Assembly (NCBI GenBank): GCA_963578105.1
Contig: CAUZBP010000001.1
Coordinates: forward strand, 227,607 to 291,606
Source: GCA-2718815 sp963578105
GTDB lineage: Bacteria; Planctomycetota; Planctomycetia; Pirellulales; Pirellulaceae
Reading direction: 5' to 3'
Length of the DNA: 64,000 nt
In this document: in pieces, positions 17,297 through 25,190 of the stretch
Layout of the letters: each line of letters begins with the position of its first letter
How positions within the stretch are numbered: the stretch's first letter is position 1
Notes under the pieces: model-generated
Database searches by the model: none
What the model saw: only the letters and a program-made list of their open reading frames with translations
What the model was told of the DNA's origin: nothing
Made by a program: the position numbers and the translations under genes

Positions 17297-17653
17297 CAGA
17301 CAAGTCTGCATGGTTCTCATTCACGGGATCAAGCCGTTTGGCGGCAGGGCCGGAATTCTTGTGGAGGACGACAACGCGGAAGCGAATGGCCAGGGATAAA
17401 AGGCGTGCGCACGGATCGACTTCCTCAGGCGACCGATTCGGAGATGTTATCCGCCCTGGCCGTCCACGTCAAAATGTAATGGAGTGTTCAACTCGACGTT
17501 ACACGTGTTATCGATCGTTGCGGTGTTCAGCATCCGTTGACCAGCGCATCCTTGATCAACAGGACTTCTGATTGCTATACTCTAGGTGCAAGCGAACACG
17601 ACTTAGTGTCACCTGGGGATGCCCCGAAAAAAAGTACTAGGAATTTTTGAACG
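17297..17653 (+). promoter_or_regulatory. Intergenic region with a candidate promoter for the aldolase gene
   Basis: TTGATC at 17552-17557 and TATACT at 17576-17581 are 18 bases apart, about 70 bases before the aldolase ATG. The rest of this 357-base gap shows no supported gene; no convincing operator was found. Confidence 0.4.
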
Positions 17654-18424
17654 ATGATCACTGATAATCTCAAACGATTTCGTGAAAAAATGGATGCCGG
17701 TCAAGTGACGACGGGCATGGGTGTGAGTCTTAGCGATGCTGCGGTTACAGAGGCGATGAGTGGCATTGCGGACTTCTTTTGGATCGATTTGGAACATTGT
17801 CCTACCAGCCTGGAAAGCATGATGTCGCATTTAATCGCGGCTCGGGCCGGCGGTACAGCGGCGATCGTGCGAATTCCAAGCGGTGACGTTGGCTGGATCA
17901 AACGCGTTTTGGACACGGGGGCTGAGGGCATCATTCTGCCACAGGCACAGTCAGTCGAAGAGATTCGGCAGTTTGCCAGGTCATGTCGGTATCCTCCCAT
18001 GGGTACGCGCGGTTTCGGACCCCGTCGACCGACGAATTACGGTCGTTTTGTTGGACAGGAATATCTTGATCATGCGAACGAGAACTTGTTTGTTGCCGCC
18101 CAGATCGAAACGATTGACCTGGTGCATCAGATGGACGAGATCGTGCAGATCAAAGAACTGACTTCCATCTGTATCGGCCCGAACGACCTTTCCGGAACGA
18201 TGGGCATGCTGGGAAATATCACGCATCCCGATGTGCTGGATGCAATTCGGACGATTGCGACCAAGGCCCGCGAAAATGGTTTGTACGTGGGTTCTGGAAT
18301 GGGAGTAGATCCCGTGTTTGCAAACACGCTTAAAGACCTGGGCGTTCAATGGTTGCAGGTAGGCGGTGACTTTGAGTACATGATGAAGTATGCCCAGCAA
18401 CTTTACGATCAGATTCGCAATTAA
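17654..18424 (+). CDS. HpcH/HpaI-family 2-keto-3-deoxy sugar-acid aldolase
   Basis: Class II (metal-dependent) pyruvate aldolase of 256 residues, like HpaI, GarL and YfaU. Motifs: FFWIDLEHCP near residue 40, AAIVRIPSGDVGWIKRVLDTGAEGI with the catalytic Arg, IILPQAQS, GTRGFGPRRP, AAQIETIDLVHQMDEI with the metal-binding Glu, and CIGPNDLSGTMG with the metal-binding Asp. It cleaves a 2-keto-3-deoxy sugar acid to pyruvate and an aldehyde. Rhamnonate-type and glucarate-type substrates are the obvious candidates given the RhaS-like importer and uxaC nearby, but this is inference. Confidence 0.93.
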   Translation: MITDNLKRFREKMDAGQVTTGMGVSLSDAAVTEAMSGIADFFWIDLEHCPTSLESMMSHLIAARAGGTAAIVRIPSGDVGWIKRVLDTGAEGIILPQAQSVEEIRQFARSCRYPPMGTRGFGPRRPTNYGRFVGQEYLDHANENLFVAAQIETIDLVHQMDEIVQIKELTSICIGPNDLSGTMGMLGNITHPDVLDAIRTIATKARENGLYVGSGMGVDPVFANTLKDLGVQWLQVGGDFEYMMKYAQQLYDQIRN

Positions 18425-18728
18425 CCGTTGCACGCTGTTTCAGGGAGACCTGGAATGGAACTGAAACATTCAAGGTCGCATCAACGGTTGTTGAGAAAAA
18501 ACAGAATCAGGTATGAAAAACACAACAAGCAGGTCCAGAATCCGTTGCGTGGTTCGGCAGCAAGGTTGTACCTGATAGAAGGCAGATGATTGTCGGTCCA
18601 GCTTTCTTCTAGCTGTTGACGGAGCGATCGGCTCCAACAACCGGGTCCGGTTGGTTGCTCCGTCGCCAGAGAAAGTTTCTGTTGTTTTGCCGGCGACCGG
18701 GCATGTTTTTCCAGTGGCAATAGGTTGG
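18425..18728. terminator. Convergent intergenic region with hairpin, possible two-way terminator
   Basis: The aldolase and the BNR gene converge here. CAACCGG (18638-18644) and CCGGTTG (18647-18653) are exact complements with a 2-base loop, and GGAGC (18621-18625) pairs with GCTCC (18631-18635). There is no T-run. Nothing else is supported in these 304 bases. Confidence 0.3.
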
Positions 18729-19946
18729 TTAGCTGGCATCCCAGGCGGCCAGGAGGGCCGCCTCGTCGTAGCATACGGCGCGACAAAAGGCGTTGATAGC
18801 TTCGTGGAAAGTGTGAGGTTCTTCGTGAGTGCCGGCTGAGTAGAAGGTGGTGACCATGCGGCCGTTGTCCTGTCGGACGGTGGATGGGTAGCCGATGTCC
18901 TGTCCCGGAAGTTCGTCGGCAAAGACCAGGCGGCGGGATTCCCAGGAGTGCCCCAGGTCTCGGCTGATCAGGCCTTGAACCCCGTAGGGCGGGTTGCGGC
19001 GACCGAAGGTCAGCAGGATTTTCCCGTCGTTCAAGAGGGTCAAATCGGGTGGGTGCTCGCGGCTTTCGGTCACCTGCTGGAGATCTCCCCACGTTTTACC
19101 CCCGTCACTGGACCGGCAGGTCACCAGGGGACCGGTGCGGGCCGCGGCCAGCCAATCGCCATTCGGTAAGAAGAGTACGTCGGGCTCGGCTAACCCAAGA
19201 CCCATCAGGATCGGGTTGGTCCAAGTTTTACCCTGGTCGTAGGATCGCAGAAGATAGGCCGGAGTGTAGTCCTTGTCAGTGGCGACAAAGCCTTGAAGGT
19301 CGGCAAGGAAGGGACCGGCGTAAACGGGCAGGTACAGGGTGCCGTCCGAGTCCGAGCGGATTTTTCCAAAGGGAGATGCGCCATTCAGTCGGTTGTAGCT
19401 GAGTGGCGCGTCGTCGACCCACGAGCGGCCTCCATCGCGGGAACAGATCACCCGCGTGTCGACGCGGTCCATGTCCACGATCTCTTTACCTTCCTCGTCG
19501 TAACCACCTCGCCGCTGATAGGCTACCAGCAGCGTTCCGTTGGAAGCCACACCAAAAGCAGGGTTACGGTCGTCCAACGGACTGTCGATCACTGTCGACG
19601 GTTGGCCCCAGGTTTGGCCTGAATCAGTCGAATAGGAAATGTCCAGGCGTCCCCGGACTCCCACGTGACCGTCCCCGCCTCGATGGACGACGGCAAGCCT
19701 CTTGTCATCCAGGGTGGCGATTACCGGGAAGTAGCCTTGCCCGCGAACCACGTCGACGACCGTCGAACCAGGAAGGCGCCGGATGTCGATGGCATCCCGG
19801 AGCAGCGACTCGTTGCCGGCAAGCTGTCGGCTGCTGCCACCGATGAAGGTCCCCGTCACGGCGGCCGAGACACCAGTGGCGGAAGTTTTTAAAAACCGAC
19901 GTCGTGAAGAGTGAAGGGTTCGCAGTGATGTTTTTGGTCTCCACAT
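18729..19946 (-). CDS. Tat-exported sialidase-like (BNR/Asp-box) protein
   Basis: 405 residues. The N-terminus has a twin-arginine signal, SSRRRFLKTSATGVSAAVTG. The rest is a six-bladed propeller with five Asp boxes of the S-x-D-x-G-x-T-W type: STDSGQTWG, SRDGGRSWV, SYDQGKTWT, SSDGGKTWG and SRDLGHSWE. Such proteins are exo-sialidase-like glycoside hydrolases or other glycan-active enzymes acting outside the inner membrane. I could not confirm the full set of GH33 catalytic residues, so sialic acid is not claimed as substrate. ATG 19946 is the only sensible start. Confidence 0.88.
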   Translation of the reverse strand: MWRPKTSLRTLHSSRRRFLKTSATGVSAAVTGTFIGGSSRQLAGNESLLRDAIDIRRLPGSTVVDVVRGQGYFPVIATLDDKRLAVVHRGGDGHVGVRGRLDISYSTDSGQTWGQPSTVIDSPLDDRNPAFGVASNGTLLVAYQRRGGYDEEGKEIVDMDRVDTRVICSRDGGRSWVDDAPLSYNRLNGASPFGKIRSDSDGTLYLPVYAGPFLADLQGFVATDKDYTPAYLLRSYDQGKTWTNPILMGLGLAEPDVLFLPNGDWLAAARTGPLVTCRSSDGGKTWGDLQQVTESREHPPDLTLLNDGKILLTFGRRNPPYGVQGLISRDLGHSWESRRLVFADELPGQDIGYPSTVRQDNGRMVTTFYSAGTHEEPHTFHEAINAFCRAVCYDEAALLAAWDAS

Positions 19947-20508
19947 CGGACGTTCCTCATTCGTTCTGTAAATTCATTTGGCAGAGATGTTCCTACGGAC
20001 TTGCCAACGGGTTCAGGACAGGACCGAGCCGTCTACTATTGCAGATATTAAATGTTTTTCGCAGGCCAGACAAGCGTTTTCGGCTTGCTCCGCCGGAGGT
20101 CGAAATGATGACCCGGGAAATTGTGACAAATGGTGTAAGCATGGTGCCGCGCGACAGGTTTCTGGCGGCAGTTTGTTCCTGTCGGCACTTCAAGGCAGCG
20201 GGCTGCGTTTTCAGAAAAGTTGCAGACGCAACGGCTGCAATGTGATTCCGACACTTTGGGATCACGGTTTTTCCCGGGACGGATCACGCAAGATTTTCGG
20301 AATGTCACGATTGCGGCATCTCCCGCCGGTCGGCTCTTAACGCATTTGGCGAATGAGTGGCTTCGTAGCATCCGAGGTCAAGGTACAATTAAGCCTTGCG
20401 CGGTGTTGTGTGGCAGCGTGGCTTTGTAGCGTGGGCTGGTCTGTTTCCAGCGTGATCGTTTGTCGCCGCGGTTCGCACAGCAGTTTTCACGGGAACGAGT
20501 ATAGCTTC
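19947..20508. other. Long intergenic region between divergent genes
   Basis: About 560 bases separating the divergent BNR gene and the arabinose-pathway operon. Open frames here have poor composition and no family resemblance. Promoters for both directions should lie here, but none stands out. Confidence 0.45.
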
Positions 20509-21990
20509 ATGGCTGAAACTCACGATACTGGAAACTCGCGGAGCGTGATCTTTGTCGATCTGGACGGCACCCTGATCGCAACAGACACGTTGTGTGAAGC
20601 TGTTCTGTTGTCATTCCGGCAGTGCCCAGTCTCCTGTTGGCGGGCTCCGTGGGCTCTTTTTCGTGGTCTGGCCCAGTTTAAAAGGTCCTTGGCGGAACTG
20701 GTCACACCGGATGCCGAGGTGCTTCCGTACCGGCAAGAGGTGCTGGAATTTCTACGAGTCCAGAAGCAGCAGGGAGCGAAGCTCGTCCTGGCAACGGCGA
20801 CCGATCAGCGTTGGGCCGACGCAGTTGCGATGCACCTGAACCTGTTTGACGATGTGATTGCCAGCGATGGAAGAACGAACGTCAAGGGCGAGGCAAAACT
20901 GGCGGCCATGGAACACTACTGCAGTTTGCATGGTTTTGAAGAATTTGCATACGTCGGTGACTCCTCGGCGGATGTGCCGATCTGGCGGAAGGCAGCTCAA
21001 GTCTATGTGGTGCAGCCTACGGCAGGCCTGTTGAGGACCTTGAAGGGGTTTTGCCAACCCTCCCGTGTATTTGGGGGCAAGCCGGGCCGGATCGGTCCTC
21101 TTTTTCGCGCCCTGCGACCGCAGCACTGGACAAAAAATCTGTTCCTGTTCGTCCCCCTGGCGATGGCTCATGATCTGTTGAATCCAGAGAAATTCATCGC
21201 CGCAGTGACCGCGTTCATTGCGTTTTGCGCCAGCGCTTCGGCCGTCTATTTTTTAAATGACGCTCAGGACCTGGAGGTTGATCGCCGGCACCCGGAGAAA
21301 TGTCGTCGGCCGCTGGCTTCTGGTGCCCTGCCGATTTACTACGCTCCCGTGTGGACGGTGTTGCTGGCAACGGTGGGGATTCTTTTGTCGGCCTGGACAT
21401 TACAGCCGTTGTCGTTCGCTGGCCTGCTCGTGCTTTACCTGTTGACCAATGTTCTTTATTCGATGTGGCTGAAACGTAAAACGATGATTGATGTGCTGGT
21501 ACTGGCTGGTCTCTATACGGCCCGGATTCTGGCTGGAGGTTTTGCCACCGATACGCCTGTCTCCCAGTGGCTGATCGGGTTTTCGGTGTTTTTCTTCACT
21601 TCACTGGCGTTCGCCAAACGCTATGCCGAGTTGGTGCGGCTTGCTGACGAAGGGCAGGAGGCTCCGGGGGGACGCGGCTATGCCGTGACCGATCAGAGTT
21701 TGATTGAAAGCATGGGGTCCACGAGTGGTTACTTGTCGGTGCTTGTTTTGGCGCTTTACATTAATGGCGAAGTAGTCAAGGAGCTTTATACTTATGACTG
21801 GTTGTTGTGGCTGGTGTGCCCCTTGTTACTGTACTGGATCAGTCGAATTTGGTTGAAGGCGAAACGGAGGCGGCTCACGGAAGATCCGGTCGTGTTTGCT
21901 TTGCGCGATCCCGCCAGTTGGATTGTGGGTGTGGTGACCGTCATCTTGTTGATTTGCGCCACTGCGCCGTGGGTGAAAGAGACGCTATGA
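20509..21990 (+). CDS. HAD phosphatase-UbiA prenyltransferase fusion, decaprenyl-phosphate phosphoribosyltransferase-like
   Basis: 493 residues in two parts. The N-terminal 200 residues are a HAD phosphatase: nucleophile motif FVDLDGTL (D17, D19), LATATD, and VGDSSADVPIW (about 150). The C-terminal 290 residues are a UbiA-type integral membrane prenyltransferase with about eight helices. Its NDAQDLEVDRRHPEKCRRP motif (about 249) is the hallmark of the DPPR-synthase branch, mycobacterial Rv3806c. The reaction would be transfer of phosphoribose to polyprenyl phosphate, and the HAD part could remove the 5'-phosphate, as a separate phosphatase does in mycobacteria. ATG 20509 places the HAD motif at the usual distance. 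It overlaps the DprE1-like gene by ATGA. Confidence 0.88.
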   Translation: MAETHDTGNSRSVIFVDLDGTLIATDTLCEAVLLSFRQCPVSCWRAPWALFRGLAQFKRSLAELVTPDAEVLPYRQEVLEFLRVQKQQGAKLVLATATDQRWADAVAMHLNLFDDVIASDGRTNVKGEAKLAAMEHYCSLHGFEEFAYVGDSSADVPIWRKAAQVYVVQPTAGLLRTLKGFCQPSRVFGGKPGRIGPLFRALRPQHWTKNLFLFVPLAMAHDLLNPEKFIAAVTAFIAFCASASAVYFLNDAQDLEVDRRHPEKCRRPLASGALPIYYAPVWTVLLATVGILLSAWTLQPLSFAGLLVLYLLTNVLYSMWLKRKTMIDVLVLAGLYTARILAGGFATDTPVSQWLIGFSVFFFTSLAFAKRYAELVRLADEGQEAPGGRGYAVTDQSLIESMGSTSGYLSVLVLALYINGEVVKELYTYDWLLWLVCPLLLYWISRIWLKAKRRRLTEDPVVFALRDPASWIVGVVTVILLICATAPWVKETL

Positions 21991-23348
21991 CCCACGTTGA
22001 ACACAGGCTTGCAGGTTGGGGAAATTATCCGGTGGAGCGAGGCTGGGTCTCCCGGCCGCATCGCCTGGAGACGCTGCGTTCTGTTGTTTGTGATGGCCGG
22101 CAGCCGGATTACATCTCCCGCGGGCTCGGCCGCTCCTATGGCGATTCGTCCCTCAATGGTGACCGGGGCGTGATTGTTCAAACAGGCCGAAATTGTTTTT
22201 TGGCGCTGGATCCACAGTCTGGCGTTCTGGAAGGTGAAGCAGGCTTGTCGTTTGCTGAAATTATTGAACATCTGTTGCCGCGTGGTTGGTTCCTACCGAC
22301 AACACCTGGAACTCGATTTGTGACACTGGGTGGTGCGATTGCCGCGGATGTTCACGGAAAAAACCACCACCACAACGGTTCGTTTGGAGAGTCGGTCCTC
22401 GGCCTGGAATTGATGATTGCCTCGGGGGAGGTGATCCACTGTTCACCCACGGAAAATTCGGATGTGTTCTGGGCCACGGTGGGTGGAATGGGATTGACCG
22501 GTGTGATTCTGAGTGCGCAGATCCAATTGATGCCGGTCGAGACAAGCTATGTGGATGTCGACTATCAACGCACTCGCAACCTGGACGAAACCCTGGAACG
22601 ATTTTCTCAAACGGACGCGGACTACCAGTACTCGGTGGCCTGGATTGACTGCTTGTCGCGTGGCAAATCTCTGGGGCGCTCGGTCATCATGTTGGGAAAT
22701 AACGCAACTTGCGCGCAACTGTCAGCAAGACAGCGCCAAGCACCTTTGCAAGTGCCCGCTCCTCGGCCAAGAACGATTCCTTTCCACCTGCCAAAAATAA
22801 TGTTGAATCCCTGGAGTGTTCAGGCTTTCAATTCTTTTTATTATGAGACACATCGTGACGGCAATCAGCTGGTGGATTACTACAAATTCTTCTATCCGCT
22901 GGACAGTTTGCTGCATTGGAACCGGATCTATGGAAGACGCGGTGTCATCCAGTACCAGGCATTGTTCCCGCGAGAAACCTCGCGTCGTGGCCTGATCCAG
23001 TTGATGGAGAAAATTGCCTCATCACGTCTTCCATCGTTTTTGGCGGTGTTGAAGAGTAGTGGTTTGGCCGGACAAGGGGTCTTGTCTTACATGTACCCTG
23101 GTCACACGTTGGCCCTGGATTTTCCCGTCACGTCCGGATTACGCCCTTTTCTGAGGGAGTTGGATCAACTCCTGCTGGAGCATGGCGGGCGACTGTATCT
23201 CGCCAAAGATGCCACCATGTCGGCAAAAACCTTTGCCGCCATGTACCCGCGTCTTGGTGAATTCAAGCAGATCAAATCCCGGATTGATCCGGAGAACCGG
23301 TTCGTTTCCTCCCAGGCGAGACGTCTGGGAATTGTGGAGTCATCATGA
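21987..23348 (+). CDS. dprE1: DprE1-like decaprenylphosphoryl-beta-D-ribose 2'-oxidase
   Basis: FAD enzyme that oxidises polyprenylphosphoryl-ribose at C2', the first half of epimerisation to arabinose. 453 residues, near the mycobacterial length. Matching motifs: GLGRSYGDSSLNG (about 45), PTTPGTRFVTLGGAIAADVH (FAD domain), GKNHHHNGSFG (about 122, with the His that in mycobacterial DprE1 holds FAD), FWATVGGMGLTG, YSVAWIDCLS, FYPLDSLLHWNRIYG, and LYLAKDATMSAKTF with the active-site Lys (about 406). The segment LALDFPV (about 375) has Ala where mycobacteria have the Cys attacked by benzothiazinones. It is coupled to both neighbours by 4-base overlaps. Confidence 0.93.
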   Translation: MTHVEHRLAGWGNYPVERGWVSRPHRLETLRSVVCDGRQPDYISRGLGRSYGDSSLNGDRGVIVQTGRNCFLALDPQSGVLEGEAGLSFAEIIEHLLPRGWFLPTTPGTRFVTLGGAIAADVHGKNHHHNGSFGESVLGLELMIASGEVIHCSPTENSDVFWATVGGMGLTGVILSAQIQLMPVETSYVDVDYQRTRNLDETLERFSQTDADYQYSVAWIDCLSRGKSLGRSVIMLGNNATCAQLSARQRQAPLQVPAPRPRTIPFHLPKIMLNPWSVQAFNSFYYETHRDGNQLVDYYKFFYPLDSLLHWNRIYGRRGVIQYQALFPRETSRRGLIQLMEKIASSRLPSFLAVLKSSGLAGQGVLSYMYPGHTLALDFPVTSGLRPFLRELDQLLLEHGGRLYLAKDATMSAKTFAAMYPRLGEFKQIKSRIDPENRFVSSQARRLGIVESS

Positions 23349-24094
23349 GCGACCGCATTCTTGTTTTGGGGGCCACTTCCGGTATTGCACGGGCTCTTTG
23401 TGGTCAGTTGGCTCGGCAAGGTCACCAGTTAATCCTGGCAGGCCGGAATTCCGACGAGCTGGAACGCATGGCGACCGATCTTCGCCTGCGATGTGAAGTG
23501 ACCGTGCTGGTCGAATTATTTGAGGCACTTGAATTTGATAGTCATGAGCCATTGATCCGTCGCTGCGCCGAACGTCTGGATGGTCCGCTGAACGGCGTGA
23601 TTTTTTGTTGCGGATACATGCCGGAACAGGTCAAAACGGAAACAGACGTTTTAGAAGTCAAACGGACCATCGACACGAATCTAACGGCTGCGATATCGAT
23701 CCTGAACGCTGCGGCGAACTATTTATCGCAAGGTCGCTCAGGATTTATTGCGGCGATTTCGTCGGTTGCGGGCGATCGTGGACGTCAAAGTAATTACATC
23801 TACGGCTGCTCCAAGGCTGGTTTGAACGTATACCTGGCAGGCTTGCGCAACCGGTTGCACCGCTCAGGTGTTCATGTGCTGACCATCAAACCCGGTTTTG
23901 TCGATACCCCGATGACGGAGGGGCTGATCGATCCCCGATCACTACTGCTTGCCTCTCCTGAACGCGTGGCTCGTGACATCGTGCGGGCGATTCAGCGCAG
24001 ACGGAACCAGCTCTATGTGCCGTGGTTCTGGCGGTGCATCATGACCGTGATTTGTGCCCTGCCGGAAACGATCTTCAAGCGAATGAAACTCTGA
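23345..24094 (+). CDS. dprE2: DprE2-like SDR, 2'-keto reductase of arabinose pathway
   Basis: Short-chain dehydrogenase of 249 residues. The nucleotide-binding start is LVLGATSGIARALCGQLARQ, the catalytic part is SSVAGDRGRQSNYIYGCSKAGLNVYLAGLRNRL (S, Y and K visible), and IKPGFVDTPMTEGL follows. The C-terminus carries a hydrophobic, basic tail (WRCIMTVICALPETIFKRMKL) that could associate with the membrane, as fits a lipid-linked substrate. It overlaps the DprE1-like gene by ATGA, the same order as in mycobacteria. Product would be polyprenylphosphoryl-D-arabinofuranose. Confidence 0.9.
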   Translation: MSDRILVLGATSGIARALCGQLARQGHQLILAGRNSDELERMATDLRLRCEVTVLVELFEALEFDSHEPLIRRCAERLDGPLNGVIFCCGYMPEQVKTETDVLEVKRTIDTNLTAAISILNAAANYLSQGRSGFIAAISSVAGDRGRQSNYIYGCSKAGLNVYLAGLRNRLHRSGVHVLTIKPGFVDTPMTEGLIDPRSLLLASPERVARDIVRAIQRRRNQLYVPWFWRCIMTVICALPETIFKRMKL

Positions 24095-24122
24095 TGTCGT
24101 GTGAGCGCCCAGCTGGCCGCCG

Positions 24123-25040
24123 TCAGTTCCTCGTGTTCGCGTTTGCCGCTTTGACCAGCAGTGTGAGTGTCTCGTTGTAAGGCGTGTGCAAGTCAAGGGT
24201 ACGGGCCTGGCGCACAAGAGCGCCGTTTTGCGCGTCGATCTCTGTGGGTAGTCCGCGCTCGATGTGCTGCCGCATGGAAGGTTTGACCATCACGCGTTTG
24301 GAAAGATCCTTGATGGTCTCAACCACCTCCAGTTTTGCCAACGTGATACCTTTGGCCCTGACGACGGCTAGAAACTCTTCGAGCACCCTGTCCTGTAAGG
24401 TGTCGGCTGCTGGCACAGAGCCGATTTCTCCCGCCATGAGACCCGTCAGTGCGCAAATAGGGTGGACCGCGCAAGCCACGGCCAGTTTGTTCCAGATAAT
24501 GCCGGTGATGTTCTCTGAAACAGAGGTCTCAAATCCGGCGCCCTCCAAGACGCCCTGTAGGGTGTCGACTCGTGACGAACCGTGTCCGCCAATCTCTCCG
24601 ATCCAGGTCGGACCCGGGTTGGTGTGCTTTGCGTGCCCCGGCCCGAGTCCGGTGGCGCTGTTGTAGCTGATGCCGCCAAGCACGCGTTGGGAGCCCAACG
24701 ATTCGACCAGTGATTCGACGTTTCCGATACCATTTTGAAGCGTGATTGCAAAACCGTTTTGAGACAGTAATCTCTTGGCAGTGATCGCCACCGCCGGATT
24801 TGCGTTCGTGTGCGAAAGGACGATCATGACCTCTGCTGGTTCAAGGTCGGCATCTGGCATCGCTGCGACGACCGTAACGCACCTTTCCTTGCCCGCACTT
24901 TCGAGTCGAATGCCGTCCCGGTTGATTGTGTCCACAACCTCGCGTCGTACGTCAATCATAACAACGTCGTGGCCGCTTTCGGCGATTCTCGCGCCATACA
25001 AACAACCCATGGCACCTGAGCCGATGATCATGATTCTCAT
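24123..25040 (-). CDS. Ketopantoate reductase family protein (2-dehydropantoate 2-reductase)
   Basis: NADPH-dependent reductase of 305 residues. The Rossmann start IIGSGAMGCLYGARIAESGHDV, the TLQNGIGN motif, the NKLAVACAVHPICALTG helix with catalytic Lys, and KPSMRQHIERGLPTEIDAQNG with the Ser and Asp/Glu all match PanE. It would supply pantoate for coenzyme A. Planctomycetes often carry several paralogues, so it may act on another 2-keto acid. It converges with the DprE2-like gene, 28 bases apart. Confidence 0.88.
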   Translation of the reverse strand: MRIMIIGSGAMGCLYGARIAESGHDVVMIDVRREVVDTINRDGIRLESAGKERCVTVVAAMPDADLEPAEVMIVLSHTNANPAVAITAKRLLSQNGFAITLQNGIGNVESLVESLGSQRVLGGISYNSATGLGPGHAKHTNPGPTWIGEIGGHGSSRVDTLQGVLEGAGFETSVSENITGIIWNKLAVACAVHPICALTGLMAGEIGSVPAADTLQDRVLEEFLAVVRAKGITLAKLEVVETIKDLSKRVMVKPSMRQHIERGLPTEIDAQNGALVRQARTLDLHTPYNETLTLLVKAANANTRN

Positions 25041-25190
25041 ACTTGCATTATCCTCATCTGAACAGACTGTCCAATCGTAGAATGGCGGCAGTCTTTGTTA
25101 CGGTTCAACAAAACGTGTCACCTGTTCAGCATCGTGGACGGCTGTCCTAACGGTAAGCCGGGCTAGTGGTGTTCCGGCGTTTCTATCATT

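Noticed and set aside
18481..19092. 203-codon minus-strand frame
   Set aside because: Overlaps the BNR gene in another frame, and the Arg/Pro/Ser-rich composition is typical of a shadow.
22741..22760. CTTTGCAAGTG as a third Fur-family site
   Set aside because: Only one half-site, and it is inside the dprE1 coding sequence.
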